Below are positions 25,438-34,066 of a DNA stretch of 64,000 nt, piece by piece. The position numbers and the translations under genes are program-made. The DNA comes from Sphaerisporangium perillae. GTDB taxonomy: Bacteria; Actinomycetota; Actinomycetes; Streptosporangiales; Streptosporangiaceae. The DNA is taken from the NCBI RefSeq assembly GCF_023276435.1, contig NZ_JALLPO010000004.1, forward strand, positions 1 through 64,000, written 5' to 3'. How positions within the stretch are numbered: position 1 is the stretch's first letter; each line of letters opens with the position of its first letter. A model generated the notes under the pieces. The model did not search any database and was not told where the DNA came from. It worked only from the letters and a program-made list of their open reading frames with translations.

Positions 25438-25890
25438 ATGACAGGCGCGCCGCCGCGCGAGCTGGAGGAGAGGCTGCGAGACACTCGCGCGAGACTGGAG
25501 AGCGACGTCGATCTCTGGGTCGCGACGCCGGGCTCCCCGGGCGTCCACCTCATCCCGCTCTCGTACCTCTGGGACGGGACCGCGTTCCTCATCTCGACGC
25601 CGCGTGCCTCGGTCACCGGCCGCAACCTGCTGGCGGACGGCCGGGTGCGACTCGGCAGCGGGCCGACGCGCGACGTCGTCGTCGTCGACGGCACCGCCGA
25701 GCCGGTGGACCTCGCCGACCTCGCCCCGGAGACGGGCGACGCGTTCGCGGCCAAGACCGGTTTCGACCCGCGCGAGCTCGACGAGCCCTATCAGTACTTC
25801 CTGATCCGGCCACGGCGCGTCCAGGCATGGCGGGAGGCGAACGAGTTGCAGGGACGCGACCTTATGCGCGACGGCCGCTGGCTCGGCTGA
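25438..25890 (+). CDS. Pyridoxamine 5'-phosphate oxidase-like (flavin/F420 split-barrel) protein
   Basis: A 150-residue split beta-barrel protein of the PPOX-like family. DVDLWVATPGSPGVHLIPLS begins the barrel, GTAFLISTPRASVTGRNLL contains the cofactor phosphate-binding part, and VVVDGTAEPVDL and PYQYFLIRPRRVQAWREANE follow. Members use FMN or F420, and some reduce quinones or unsaturated lactones. ATG 25438 follows GGAGGA; a GTG at 25423 is less likely. Confidence 0.85.
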   Translation: MTGAPPRELEERLRDTRARLESDVDLWVATPGSPGVHLIPLSYLWDGTAFLISTPRASVTGRNLLADGRVRLGSGPTRDVVVVDGTAEPVDLADLAPETGDAFAAKTGFDPRELDEPYQYFLIRPRRVQAWREANELQGRDLMRDGRWLG

Positions 25891-25964
25891 CCGGAAGCCG
25901 CCACTGCGGCGGATCCCTAGCATGAGATTGCCCCGATCAAGCCTTGCAAGAGAGGAGACCTGCC

Positions 25965-26123
25965 ATGAAGGGCACGCAGACGTCCGTCAAGAACACCGGG
26001 GCAGTCGACGAGAAGTTCGACGGATTCACGGATGAGGAACGGGGCGCGATGAAGGAGCGCGCCCAGGAGCTGAAGGCGTCGGCGCGGCGCGGCCCGCGCG
26101 CGGCTTCATCTGTCCTGTGCTGA
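25965..26123 (+). pseudogene. DUF1801 protein, N-terminal fragment
   Basis: A 52-codon frame after GAGAGGAGA: KFDGFTDEERGAMKERAQEL is the usual start of the DUF1801 (YdhG-like, iron-chaperone-fold) proteins, which are about 140 residues long. Similarity ends near RRGPRA, followed by SSVLC and stop. A new gene of different character begins 14 bases later, so the rest was replaced by an insertion or deletion. Confidence 0.65.
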
Positions 26124-26136
26124 CATAATTTGTCCG

Positions 26137-26676
26137 GTGCGTTTGTGGACGGTCCAGCATCGAATGGTTCTCAAGTCGCTGGAGGATAGCGGTGAATTGG
26201 TTGGGGACTGGGCCAGGGTGCTGAGCCACTCATACCGTCCTGCTTACGAGGAAATGGTGGAGGAGATGGCGCGGCGCGGCATCGACTGCGCGGGCCGACC
26301 ACCGCTGTGGGCATGGCCTGGGCCGGATACCCGCGATGATCGAGTGGCGTTGACAGCGGAACTCCTCCTCAATCCTGATGGTCCAGAGGAGTATGACCGC
26401 TATGTCGTCCTTGACCTGGATGTACCCGATGAGTTCGTAGTACTCAGCTCATATGGGCGATGGAACGACTTCCTGGAAGCGATCTTCATGAGCGACGGTT
26501 CGCCGCGCATGGACTGGTCGATCGACCAGGACGAGCTCGATGAACAGACCTATGGGCGCGTCCAGGCATGCCTTCCGCGCGTGGCAGGCCCATGGGTCCT
26601 GAGCATCCGCCCATTGAAGCCGTCGTCGTTGGATGAGCCCGAAGAAACCCCGTGCACGGTTGAAGCTGGTGAATAG
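26137..26676 (+). CDS. DUF3841-domain protein of unknown function
   Basis: A 179-residue protein, GTG start. It begins RLWTVQHRMVLKSLEDSGEL and contains PPLWAWPGPD, the LDLDVPDEFVVLSSYGRWND stretch and a C-terminal acidic tail, resembling DUF3841 proteins, which are often found next to mobile elements or phage genes. Codon use is less strictly GC-ended than in the PKS genes, suggesting a different origin. No enzymatic motif is evident. It is followed by a transposase remnant on the other strand. Confidence 0.7.
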   Translation: MRLWTVQHRMVLKSLEDSGELVGDWARVLSHSYRPAYEEMVEEMARRGIDCAGRPPLWAWPGPDTRDDRVALTAELLLNPDGPEEYDRYVVLDLDVPDEFVVLSSYGRWNDFLEAIFMSDGSPRMDWSIDQDELDEQTYGRVQACLPRVAGPWVLSIRPLKPSSLDEPEETPCTVEAGE

Positions 26677-26690
26677 GTGATGCTCCGTCG

Positions 26691-27045
26691 TCATGCGACT
26701 GGGTCGCGGAGCCAGATCCTGATCGAGGCGACGTCGATGGTGCCCTGATAGATCCGCTCGCGCTTGTCGGTACGCAGGGCCACCGCCCGGTAGCCCCTCA
26801 GCTTGTTGACGCACCGTTCGGCGGTGTTGCGTTCCTTGTACCACTGGGCATCGAAGCCGGGCGGTCCTCCACCCCTGCGGCCGTGCTTGAGACGGTTGGC
26901 TCGCTGGTCCTTCTTGATTGGAATGACCGCCTTGATGCCGCGCCGGCGCAGGTAGGCGCGGTTACCCCGCGACGAATACGTATCGGCCAACACGCGCCCA
27001 GGACGCTTACGGGGACGGCCCAGGCCGCGACGCACGGGATGGTCG
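26691..27045 (-). pseudogene. IS5-family transposase, C-terminal half
   Basis: The minus-strand reading GLGRPRKRPGRVLADTYSSR, YLRRRGIKAVIPIKKDQRAN, PPGFDAQWYKERNTAERCVN and KLRGYRAVALRTDKRE is the C-terminal DDE part of an IS5-group transposase: the second Asp region in LAD and the catalytic Glu in ERNTAERCVN. The N-terminal half and the left-end inverted repeat are missing. The broken end lies within about 30 bp of the 3' end of the acyltransferase gene that opens the polyketide cluster. Confidence 0.85.
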
Positions 27046-27076
27046 ATGACGAGTTGTGGGCGCCTGCCGGACTCGT

Positions 27077-28126
27077 TCACGAGGGGGAGGAGGTCAACTC
27101 GTATCCTTCATCGCGCAGCCGGGCCACGGCTCTCAGCAGGGTCTCCCGGTCGGCGGCGGGTTCCCCGGGCCGGGGCGGCAGCAGGGGGATCGCCGCACCG
27201 TTCCGGCCCACGGCTCGGTGCCGCCGTGCCAGCGTGGTCAGGCTCTGCGAGGGGCCGGCCTCCAGCAGCAGGAAGTCCCCGGCGGCCAGCAAGGCGTCGA
27301 GGGCCGCGCCGAACACCACACGGGCGGAGGGCTGCCGCGCCCAGAAGGCCGGATCGCGGGCCTCCCGCGCGGTGAGGATCCGTCCGGTGTATCCCGAGTA
27401 CAGCGGGATGACCGGTGCGCGCAGCCGCACGCCGGCGAAGGCCGCCTCGTCCTGCGGTGCCGTGCAGGCCACGGCGGGACTGTGGAAGGCGATGGTGGCC
27501 CGCACGGGCCTGCAGGTGAAGCCCCGTTCCCGCAGGTCCGCGGCTGCCTTCGCCAGGGGCGTCGCGGTGCCGGCGAGCATGACCTGCCGGGGCCCGTTCA
27601 CCGCCCCGATCACCACGTCGTCGTTCAGGTACGGCTCGAGCTCTCCCGGCCCCGCCGCGACGGCCAGCATGCCGCCCGGCGGGGTACGGCTCAGCCGCAG
27701 CAGCCGGTCCCACGTCAGCTGGACGGCGTCGCGAAGGGTGAAGACCCCGGCGAGGGTGGCGGCGGCCATCTCCCCCACGCTGTGCCCGAGGAGGGCGGCG
27801 GGCAGGACGCCCCAGCTCATGACCGTACGGCCGAGAGCGTAGTCGACGGCGAACAGCAGCGGCTGGGCGCGCAGCACGTCGTCGACCGGGACGGCCGGCT
27901 CCGCCGACAGCCAGTCCGCGCGGATGCGCGCCCCCTCCCGCCCCAGCTCCGAGAAGATGGTGTCCATCGTGGCGGTGAACACCTGATCGTGGTCGTACAG
28001 GCCCGTCCCCATCCGCGCGTGCTGCGCGCCCTGCCCCGGGAGGAGCAGCGCGACGGGGCGCGGGCCGCGGCGCTCGTCGAGGGCTGTCCGGGCACGATCC
28101 GCCTCGCCGTCCTTGACCGTCTCCAT
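27077..28126 (-). CDS. Acyltransferase (malonyl-CoA:ACP transacylase fold) of the PKS cluster
   Basis: A 349-residue FabD-like acyltransferase: LLLPGQGAQHARMG at the start, catalytic nucleophile Ser116 in GHSVGEM, and AFHSPAV with the active His. Start ATG 28126 follows GGAGGAGGAAGG. It is divergent from a KSIII homologue with Ser at the active site, the same pairing as DpsD/DpsC of the daunorubicin cluster, where both genes affect starter-unit choice. It may load malonyl onto the ACP or help in priming; which acyl group it takes cannot be read reliably. Confidence 0.9.
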   Translation of the reverse strand: METVKDGEADRARTALDERRGPRPVALLLPGQGAQHARMGTGLYDHDQVFTATMDTIFSELGREGARIRADWLSAEPAVPVDDVLRAQPLLFAVDYALGRTVMSWGVLPAALLGHSVGEMAAATLAGVFTLRDAVQLTWDRLLRLSRTPPGGMLAVAAGPGELEPYLNDDVVIGAVNGPRQVMLAGTATPLAKAAADLRERGFTCRPVRATIAFHSPAVACTAPQDEAAFAGVRLRAPVIPLYSGYTGRILTAREARDPAFWARQPSARVVFGAALDALLAAGDFLLLEAGPSQSLTTLARRHRAVGRNGAAIPLLPPRPGEPAADRETLLRAVARLRDEGYELTSSPS

Positions 28127-28235
28127 CGCGAATCCTTCCTCCTCCGGTACGGGTGTCCGCCGCACCGGTGTCCTGGGTCACGCGCGTCCGCGGCATGGGT
28201 GCCCTCGGTACAGGCGTCATCGTCCGGCCCGGCCT

Positions 28236-28296
28236 TCGAGAGGGACTCGATGCCCGGTCGCGGCCCGGCTCGAGTAGCTCTCTGCCGGGGGTCGAA
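28236..28296. promoter_or_regulatory. SARP-type binding repeats between the acyltransferase and KSIII genes
   Basis: Heptamers starting TCGAG (28236), TCGAT (28247) and TCGCG (28258) lie 11 bp apart. TCGAG (28270) and TCGAA (28292) lie 22 bp apart. Direct repeats of TCGAG at 11-bp steps are the binding pattern of ActII-ORF4 and DnrI-type activators. The 314-base divergent region holds no gene otherwise. Confidence 0.65.
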
Positions 28297-28440
28297 GCGC
28301 GAGGCACACAGTGAGGAACGCCGGTGCAGGACGCGAACCGTCTGACGCGAGAGTGGTCGATCAGCAGATGCCGGGGCGGGGAACTCGCCACAAGCGGGCC
28401 CGCTCCGGCCTTCGCTCGCACATCCCCCCGGAGGAGACGG

Positions 28441-29496
28441 ATGCGGTTCCGCGACATCCACATCGCCGCGACCGGCAGCGCGATCGCCCCCCTGGTCCCC
28501 GTGGAGGAGGCCGTGGCGAAGGGCGCCTGCGATCAGGAGACGGCCGCGCGCACGGGCCTGGTGTCGGTGGCCGTCGCCGGGGAGGAGTCACCCGCCGAGA
28601 TGGCGGCGGACGCGGCCCGCGTCGCGCTCGCCCGGGCCGGCCGAGACCCCCTGGACATCGAGCTGATGCTGCACGCCACCGTGTACTACCAGGGCCACGA
28701 CCTGTGGCCGCCGGCGTCCTACGTCCAGCGGACGGCGGTCGGGAACCGGTGCCCGGCCATCGAGGTCCGCCAGATGTCGAACGGCGGGATGGCGGCGCTG
28801 GAGCTCGCCGCCGGATACCTGAGCGCGGCGGGGCCGCGCTCCGCGGCGCTGGTGACCGCGGCCGACAAGTTCTGCCCGCCCGGCTTCGACCGCTGGCGCA
28901 GCGACCCGGGGACCGTGTACGCCGACGGCGGCGTCGCGGTGATGCTGACGCGCGGGTACGGCCTCGCCCGCCTGCGGGCGGTCGTCACGGTCTCCGACCC
29001 GGAGCTGGAGGGCATGCACCGCGGCGACGACCCGTTCGGGCCGGCGCCGTTCAGCGTCCGCCGGCCGATGGACCTCGAGGTGTGGAAGCGCGCGTTCGTC
29101 GCCAGGACCGGGCTGTCCTCCTGCGTCAGCCGCACCGGGGCGGGGCAGCGTGAGGCGCTCGAGGCGGCCCTGGACGAGGCCGGGATGAAGATGGCGGAGG
29201 TGGACCGGTTCCTCGTGCCGCATCTCGGCCGGCGGCGGCTCGACCAGGCGTTCTTCCGGCGCCTCGGCGTCGACCCCGAGCGCACGACGTGGTCCTGGAG
29301 CCGGCGTATCGGTCACCTGGGCGCGGGCGACCAGATCGCGAGCCTGGACCATCTCCTCGCCACGCGGTCCGTCGCCCCGGGCGAGGTGATCATGCTGATG
29401 GGCGTCGGAGCGGGCTTCACCTGGTCGTGCGCCGTGGTCGAGATCACCGAGTGCCCGCGCTGGGATACTCCCGTTCCGGGCGTACCGGGCTCGTGA
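28441..29496 (+). CDS. KSIII-like starter-unit protein with Ser in place of catalytic Cys (DpsC-like)
   Basis: A 351-residue thiolase-fold protein of the KASIII family. The usual catalytic Cys position reads RQMSNGGMAAL, i.e. Ser113. His261 lies in FLVPHLGRRR, and the usual Asn position reads GHLGAGDQ, giving His292 and Asp297. In DpsC of daunorubicin biosynthesis Ser118, His297 and Asp302 play these parts, and the enzyme acylates itself and feeds propionyl starter units. The same His-to-Asp spacing of five is present here. The start follows GGAGGAGACGG. The 3' end overlaps the convergent hydroxylase gene by 53 bp. I infer selection of a short acyl starter other than acetate. Confidence 0.88.
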   Translation: MRFRDIHIAATGSAIAPLVPVEEAVAKGACDQETAARTGLVSVAVAGEESPAEMAADAARVALARAGRDPLDIELMLHATVYYQGHDLWPPASYVQRTAVGNRCPAIEVRQMSNGGMAALELAAGYLSAAGPRSAALVTAADKFCPPGFDRWRSDPGTVYADGGVAVMLTRGYGLARLRAVVTVSDPELEGMHRGDDPFGPAPFSVRRPMDLEVWKRAFVARTGLSSCVSRTGAGQREALEAALDEAGMKMAEVDRFLVPHLGRRRLDQAFFRRLGVDPERTTWSWSRRIGHLGAGDQIASLDHLLATRSVAPGEVIMLMGVGAGFTWSCAVVEITECPRWDTPVPGVPGS

Positions 29497-31114
29497 GCGG
29501 CACCCGCTCCAGGGCGGCGGCGAGCGCGTCCCGTGTGAGCGCCTCGCCGTCGGCGGCGAGGTAGCCGTCGGGACGGATCAGCAGCCAGCGACCCTCGCGG
29601 GGCGCGAGCAGGCCGGGCACGCCCTCGGCGGCGGGCAGCGGGTTCGGCAGCCCGGGGGACAGGCGGGCCGACACCGTCCGGACCGACAGCCAGGCGCCGT
29701 GCCGTTCGTCGGCCCATACGGCCGTGGCCGCCGCCGCGCCGCCGGGGTCGTCCACGTAGGCCAGCAACGTCCAGCGGGGGTCGCGCAGCTCCGCCAGCAT
29801 CTCCTTCCACGCCGGCTCCGCGGCCTCGGCCGCGTCCGCCTGCGTGACCCGCTCACCCGGCCTCGGACCGGCGGCGGACCCCTTGGCGGGCGTGGTCAGC
29901 GAGCCGGCGCCGTAGTGCAGGCCGAGGCCGGAGACCCCGCCGAGGATGGCGCGCTGCATCCGGACGCGGAGCGGCGGAACGGCCCGCATCACGGCGAAGA
30001 CCACCGGCAGCAGCCCGGCCAGGACGGGGTTCTTGAGCTGGATGATCCGGGTCGCCTTCTTGGTGGAGGCCAGCAGGGTGCGGCCCACCGGCACCCGCTC
30101 CTCGCCGTAGCTGTCCAGCAGCTCTTCCCTGGCCTGCCCGCGTACCACCATGGCCAGCTTCCAGGACAGGTTGTACGCCTCCTGGATCCCGGTGTTCATG
30201 CCCTGCCCTGAGGCGGGACTGTGCACGTGCGCGGCGTCCCCCGCGACCAGGCACCGCCCGACCCGCATGCGCGGCGTCATGCGCTGCTGGAAGGTGAACA
30301 CCGAGATCCAGCTCGGCTCGGCGACCTGGAACGGGCACCCGACGCCCGGGGCGATCAGTGCGTTGAACCGCTCGGCGACGCTCGCCGGCCTCGGGTCGTG
30401 CTCGACGGCGGCGGTGTCGAGCAGCCGCCAGCGGCCGGGTTCGATCATCGGGACCATCATCATCGTGACGCCCGGGCACCGCACCCAGTAGATGCTGTCG
30501 CGCGGCAGGCCGGTCTCCACCTGGGCGTCGGCGATCAGCCAGGTCTCGCTGGACTCGCCGAGGAGGGGCAGGCCGAGGATCTTGCGGACGGTGCTGTGAC
30601 CGCCGTCGCATCCGACCAGCCAGGGCACCTCGGCCTGCTCGGCCTCGCCCCGGGAGTGGGTCAGCCTGACGCGCACCCCGGCGTCGTGCCGGTCGAAGCC
30701 GTCCAGGCGCACGCCCCACTCCACCGCGACGCCGAGCCGGGCGGCCGCCGCGCGCAGCGTCTCCTCGGTGGTCACCTGGTCGATCGCGATCGTGAACGGG
30801 AAGCGCGTGGGCGTGTTCGCGTAGTCGGCTTCCAGCCGGGTCAGCCTGCGCCCCCGCTGGTACATCGTGAAGGAGGTGATCCGCCGGCCGCGCGGCAGGA
30901 CGTCCTCGACGATCCCCATCTGGTCGTAGACCTCCAGCGTGCGGGGATGCGTGGCGATCGCCCTGCTGGTCGTCGCCGGGCCCTCGCGCGCGTCGATCAG
31001 CCGGACCCGCACCCCCCGTCGCGCCAGCTCGTAGGCCATCGTCAGCCCGACAGGTCCCGCGCCGGCCACCAGCACCTCGGCCGGCTCCTCGCGTGCGTCG
31101 TCTCCCAGCGTCAT
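29444..31114 (-). CDS. FAD-dependent aromatic hydroxylase (class A monooxygenase, PHBH fold)
   Basis: A 556-residue flavoprotein: GxGxxG in [11 protein letters not shown] (Gly18-Gly23), the DG motif [11 protein letters not shown], and the GD motif [20 protein letters not shown]. The C-terminal 120 residues form the thioredoxin-like domain seen in RdmE/PgaE/MtmOIV-type polyketide hydroxylases. It would hydroxylate or open a ring of the polycyclic intermediate using NAD(P)H and O2. ATG 31114 is chosen over an in-frame start at 31210, which lies among the SARP repeats. It is divergent from the KS-alpha gene. Confidence 0.9.
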   Translation of the reverse strand: MTLGDDAREEPAEVLVAGAGPVGLTMAYELARRGVRVRLIDAREGPATTSRAIATHPRTLEVYDQMGIVEDVLPRGRRITSFTMYQRGRRLTRLEADYANTPTRFPFTIAIDQVTTEETLRAAAARLGVAVEWGVRLDGFDRHDAGVRVRLTHSRGEAEQAEVPWLVGCDGGHSTVRKILGLPLLGESSETWLIADAQVETGLPRDSIYWVRCPGVTMMMVPMIEPGRWRLLDTAAVEHDPRPASVAERFNALIAPGVGCPFQVAEPSWISVFTFQQRMTPRMRVGRCLVAGDAAHVHSPASGQGMNTGIQEAYNLSWKLAMVVRGQAREELLDSYGEERVPVGRTLLASTKKATRIIQLKNPVLAGLLPVVFAVMRAVPPLRVRMQRAILGGVSGLGLHYGAGSLTTPAKGSAAGPRPGERVTQADAAEAAEPAWKEMLAELRDPRWTLLAYVDDPGGAAAATAVWADERHGAWLSVRTVSARLSPGLPNPLPAAEGVPGLLAPREGRWLLIRPDGYLAADGEALTRDALAAALERVPLTSPVRPEREYPSAGTR

Positions 31115-31137
31115 GGCGCGATGGTCACGCGCGCTCC

Positions 31138-31190
31138 TCGAGGCCGGGTCGAGCCCCGCCCTCCACCACTGTTCGAGTGGCACTCGAGCA
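31138..31190. promoter_or_regulatory. SARP-type binding repeats in the KS-alpha/hydroxylase divergent promoter
   Basis: Four perfect TCGAG heptamers: 31138 and 31149 are 11 bp apart, and 31173 and 31184 are 11 bp apart. This is the best-preserved set in the cluster and lies upstream of the minimal PKS operon, the expected main target of the SARP encoded at 37601-38413. Confidence 0.75.
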
Positions 31191-31284
31191 GCGTTCCGCA
31201 AGGTCATCACGGGTCCGCAAGGGCCCGTCCTGCGTGTGGAAGGAGCCGGATCATGTGCCGAGCCGCAGTTCCCCCGGGGCGCCG

Positions 31285-32550
31285 ATGAACCGCCGGGTCG
31301 TGATCACCGGGATCGGCGTCGTAGCGCCCGGCGACCCCGGCGTGAAGGCGTTCTGGGAGCGCGTCACCTCGGGGTCCTCAGCCACCAGGCCCATCAGCTT
31401 CTTCGACCCCGCTCCCTACCGGTCGCGCATCGCCGCCGAGTGCGACTTCGACCCCGTCCGCGAGGGGCTGTCGGCGCAGGAGGTGCGCCGCCTGGACCGG
31501 GCCGCGCAGTTCGCCGTCGTGTGCGCCAGAGAGGCGCTCGCCGACGCCGGCCTCGACCCCGACGACCTGCCCTCGGAGCGGACCGGGGTGAGCCTCGGCA
31601 GCGCGGTCGGATGCACGACCAAGCTCGAATGGGAGTACGCGGTCGTGAGCGACGCGGGCCGGCTGTGGGAGGTCGACCACACCTACGCCGTCCCTCACCT
31701 GTACGACTACTTCACCCCCGGCTCGCTGGCCGCCGAGGTGGCCTGGGTCGCCGGCGCGGAGGGGCCGGTCACGGTCGTGTCGGCCGGCTGCACGTCCGGC
31801 CTGGACGCCGTGGGGCACGGCTGCGAGCTGATCGGCGAAGGCTCGGCCGACGTCGTGATCGCCGGCGGGACCGACGCGCCGATCTCCCCCATCACCGTGG
31901 CCTGCTTCGACGCCATCCTCGCCACCTCTAACCACAACGACGACCCCGAGCACGCGATGCGGCCCTTCGACCGCACGAGGAACGGCTTCGTGCTCGCGGA
32001 GGGCGCCGCCGTGCTGGTCCTGGAGGAGCTCGGTCACGCGCGGCGGCGCGGCGCGCGTGCCATCGCCGAGATCACCGGGTTCGCCAACCGCAGCAACGCC
32101 TACCACATGACGGGCCTGCGCACCGACGGCAGGGAGATGGCCGAGGCCATCCGGGCCGCGCTCGCCGAGGCGCGGCTGGCGCCCGAGGCCGTCGGCTACG
32201 TCAACGCGCACGGCACCGGCACCAAGCAGAACGACCGGCACGAGACCGCCGCCTTCAAGGCCGCGCTCGGCCCGCACGCCTACGACGTCCCCATCAGCTC
32301 GATCAAGTCCATGATCGGGCACTCTCTCGGCGCGATCGGCTCCATCGAGATCGCCGCCTGCGCGCTCGCGATCGAGCACGGCGTGGTGCCGCCGACCGCC
32401 AACCTCCACGAGCCCGACCCCGAGCTCGACCTGGACTACGTGCCGCTGACGGCCCGCGAGAAGCGGCTCGACGCCGTCCTCACCGTGGGCAGCGGCTTCG
32501 GCGGCTTCCAGAGCGCGATGGTGCTCCAGCGCCCGGGGGCCGTGGCATGA
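31285..32550 (+). CDS. Type II PKS ketosynthase alpha subunit
   Basis: A 421-residue beta-ketoacyl-ACP synthase. Catalytic Cys169 in [11 protein letters not shown], His309 in [12 protein letters not shown] and His346 in [12 protein letters not shown] are all present. The start is [16 protein letters not shown], typical of KS-alpha. With the chain-length factor that overlaps it (ATGA at 32547) and the ACP it makes the minimal PKS that condenses malonyl units on the starter. The ATG follows a weak GC-rich leader without a strong ribosome site. Confidence 0.97.
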   Translation: MNRRVVITGIGVVAPGDPGVKAFWERVTSGSSATRPISFFDPAPYRSRIAAECDFDPVREGLSAQEVRRLDRAAQFAVVCAREALADAGLDPDDLPSERTGVSLGSAVGCTTKLEWEYAVVSDAGRLWEVDHTYAVPHLYDYFTPGSLAAEVAWVAGAEGPVTVVSAGCTSGLDAVGHGCELIGEGSADVVIAGGTDAPISPITVACFDAILATSNHNDDPEHAMRPFDRTRNGFVLAEGAAVLVLEELGHARRRGARAIAEITGFANRSNAYHMTGLRTDGREMAEAIRAALAEARLAPEAVGYVNAHGTGTKQNDRHETAAFKAALGPHAYDVPISSIKSMIGHSLGAIGSIEIAACALAIEHGVVPPTANLHEPDPELDLDYVPLTAREKRLDAVLTVGSGFGGFQSAMVLQRPGAVA

Positions 32551-33812
32551 GCGCCGTGGTCACCGGGATCGGGGTGGTGGCGCCCAACGGGCTCGGCACG
32601 GCGGAGTTCTGGCGCCGGACGCTCGACGGGGAGAGCGGCATCGGCCCCATCACCCGCTTCGACGCCTCGCGGTACCCGGTCCGGCTGGCCGGGGAGGTGC
32701 CTGGGTTCACGGCCGCCGACCACGTTCCCGGGCGGCTCGTCCCGCAGACCGACCGGGGCACGCAGCTCGCGCTGGCGGCCACCGATTGGGCGCTGGAGGA
32801 CGCGGACGCCCACCCGGGCGACTTCGGCGACTTCGACATGGGCGTGGCCACGGCGGCCTCGGCCGGCGGGTTCGAGTTCGGCCAGCGCGAACTGCAGAAC
32901 CTGTGGCGGCTCGGGCCGCGGCACGTCAGCGCCTACCAGTCGTTCGCCTGGTTCTACGCGGTCAACGCCGGTCAGATCTCCATCCGGCACGGCATGCGCG
33001 GGCCCATCGGGATCAACGTCTCCGAGCAGGCCGGCGGGCTCGACGCCGTCGCCCAGGCCCGGCGCCTGGTACGCAAGAGGACCGCCCTGGTCGTCACCGG
33101 GGCCGTCGACGCGTCACTGTGCCCGTGGGGACTGGTGGCGCAGATCCCGGGCGGCCGGCTCAGCACGAGCGGCGACCCCGGCGCGGCCTATCTCCCGTTC
33201 GCCGCGGGGGCGCGCGGTCACCTCCCGGGGGAGGGCGGGGCGATCCTCATCGTCGAGGACGCCGACCACGCCCGCCGCCGTGGGGCGCCGCACCTCTACG
33301 GCGAGATCGCCGGCTACCGCGCGACGTTCGACCCCGCCCCCCGCACCGGGCGCCCGTCCCGCCTCGCGTCGGCCGTCCGCGGCGCGCTGGACGACGCGGG
33401 GATGGCCGCCGGCGACATCGACGTGGTGTTCGCCGACGGCGCCGGCGTGCCGGAGCTGGACCGGGCCGAGGCCGAGGCGCTGGCCGAGGTCTTCGGCAGG
33501 TGCGGAGTGCCGGTGACGGCGCCCAAGAGCATGACGGGCCGGCTGAACGCGGGCGGGGCGGCCCTGGATCTGGCGGCGGCGCTCCTGTCCATCCGTGACG
33601 GCGTGATCCCGCCGACCGCGGGCGTCGTCCAGCCCGACGAGAGTTACGGGCTCGACCTGGTGACCCGCACGCGGCGCGCGACCGTCGGCGCCGCCCTGGT
33701 CCTGGCCCGCGGATACGGCGGGTTCAACGCCGCGATGGTCGTACGGCGATGCCCGCAGGCGGCGCCGCGGCCCGCACGGGCCGCGGCCATCACACAAGGA
33801 GAAGGCACATGA
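32547..33812 (+). CDS. Type II PKS chain-length factor (KS-beta)
   Basis: A 421-residue partner of KS-alpha. The Cys is replaced by Gln161 in [12 protein letters not shown], diagnostic of CLF, where Gln serves malonyl-ACP decarboxylation. The second catalytic His region is also altered ([11 protein letters not shown]). It controls chain length in the heterodimer tunnel; I cannot predict the number of extensions without comparison to characterised CLFs. It overlaps the ACP gene by ATGA. Confidence 0.96.
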   Translation: MSAVVTGIGVVAPNGLGTAEFWRRTLDGESGIGPITRFDASRYPVRLAGEVPGFTAADHVPGRLVPQTDRGTQLALAATDWALEDADAHPGDFGDFDMGVATAASAGGFEFGQRELQNLWRLGPRHVSAYQSFAWFYAVNAGQISIRHGMRGPIGINVSEQAGGLDAVAQARRLVRKRTALVVTGAVDASLCPWGLVAQIPGGRLSTSGDPGAAYLPFAAGARGHLPGEGGAILIVEDADHARRRGAPHLYGEIAGYRATFDPAPRTGRPSRLASAVRGALDDAGMAAGDIDVVFADGAGVPELDRAEAEALAEVFGRCGVPVTAPKSMTGRLNAGGAALDLAAALLSIRDGVIPPTAGVVQPDESYGLDLVTRTRRATVGAALVLARGYGGFNAAMVVRRCPQAAPRPARAAAITQGEGT

Positions 33813-34066
33813 GCGAGTTCACCATCGACGATCTCAAGCGCATCCTGCGCGCCTGCGCGGGCGAGGACGACTCGGCCGGCCTCGAAGGCGACATCCTGGA
33901 CAGCGGTTTCGAGGACCTCGGCTACGACTCGCTGGCCCTGCTGGAGACGGCGAGCCGCATCGAGCACGAGGTCGGCGTCGCGGTGCTCGACGAGGAGATC
34001 GGCGAGATCACGACCCCGCGCCGGTTGCTCGACCTGGTGAACAACCGGCTGGTGGAGAAGGTGTGA
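33809..34066 (+). CDS. Type II PKS acyl carrier protein
   Basis: An 85-residue acidic four-helix carrier. The phosphopantetheine attachment site is Ser41 in [11 protein letters not shown]. It carries the growing poly-beta-keto chain. The start follows AAGGAGAAGG and overlaps the CLF stop; the stop overlaps the GTG of the carboxylase gene, so synthesis of minimal PKS and carboxylase is coupled. No phosphopantetheinyl transferase gene is in the window. Confidence 0.96.
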   Translation: MSEFTIDDLKRILRACAGEDDSAGLEGDILDSGFEDLGYDSLALLETASRIEHEVGVAVLDEEIGEITTPRRLLDLVNNRLVEKV

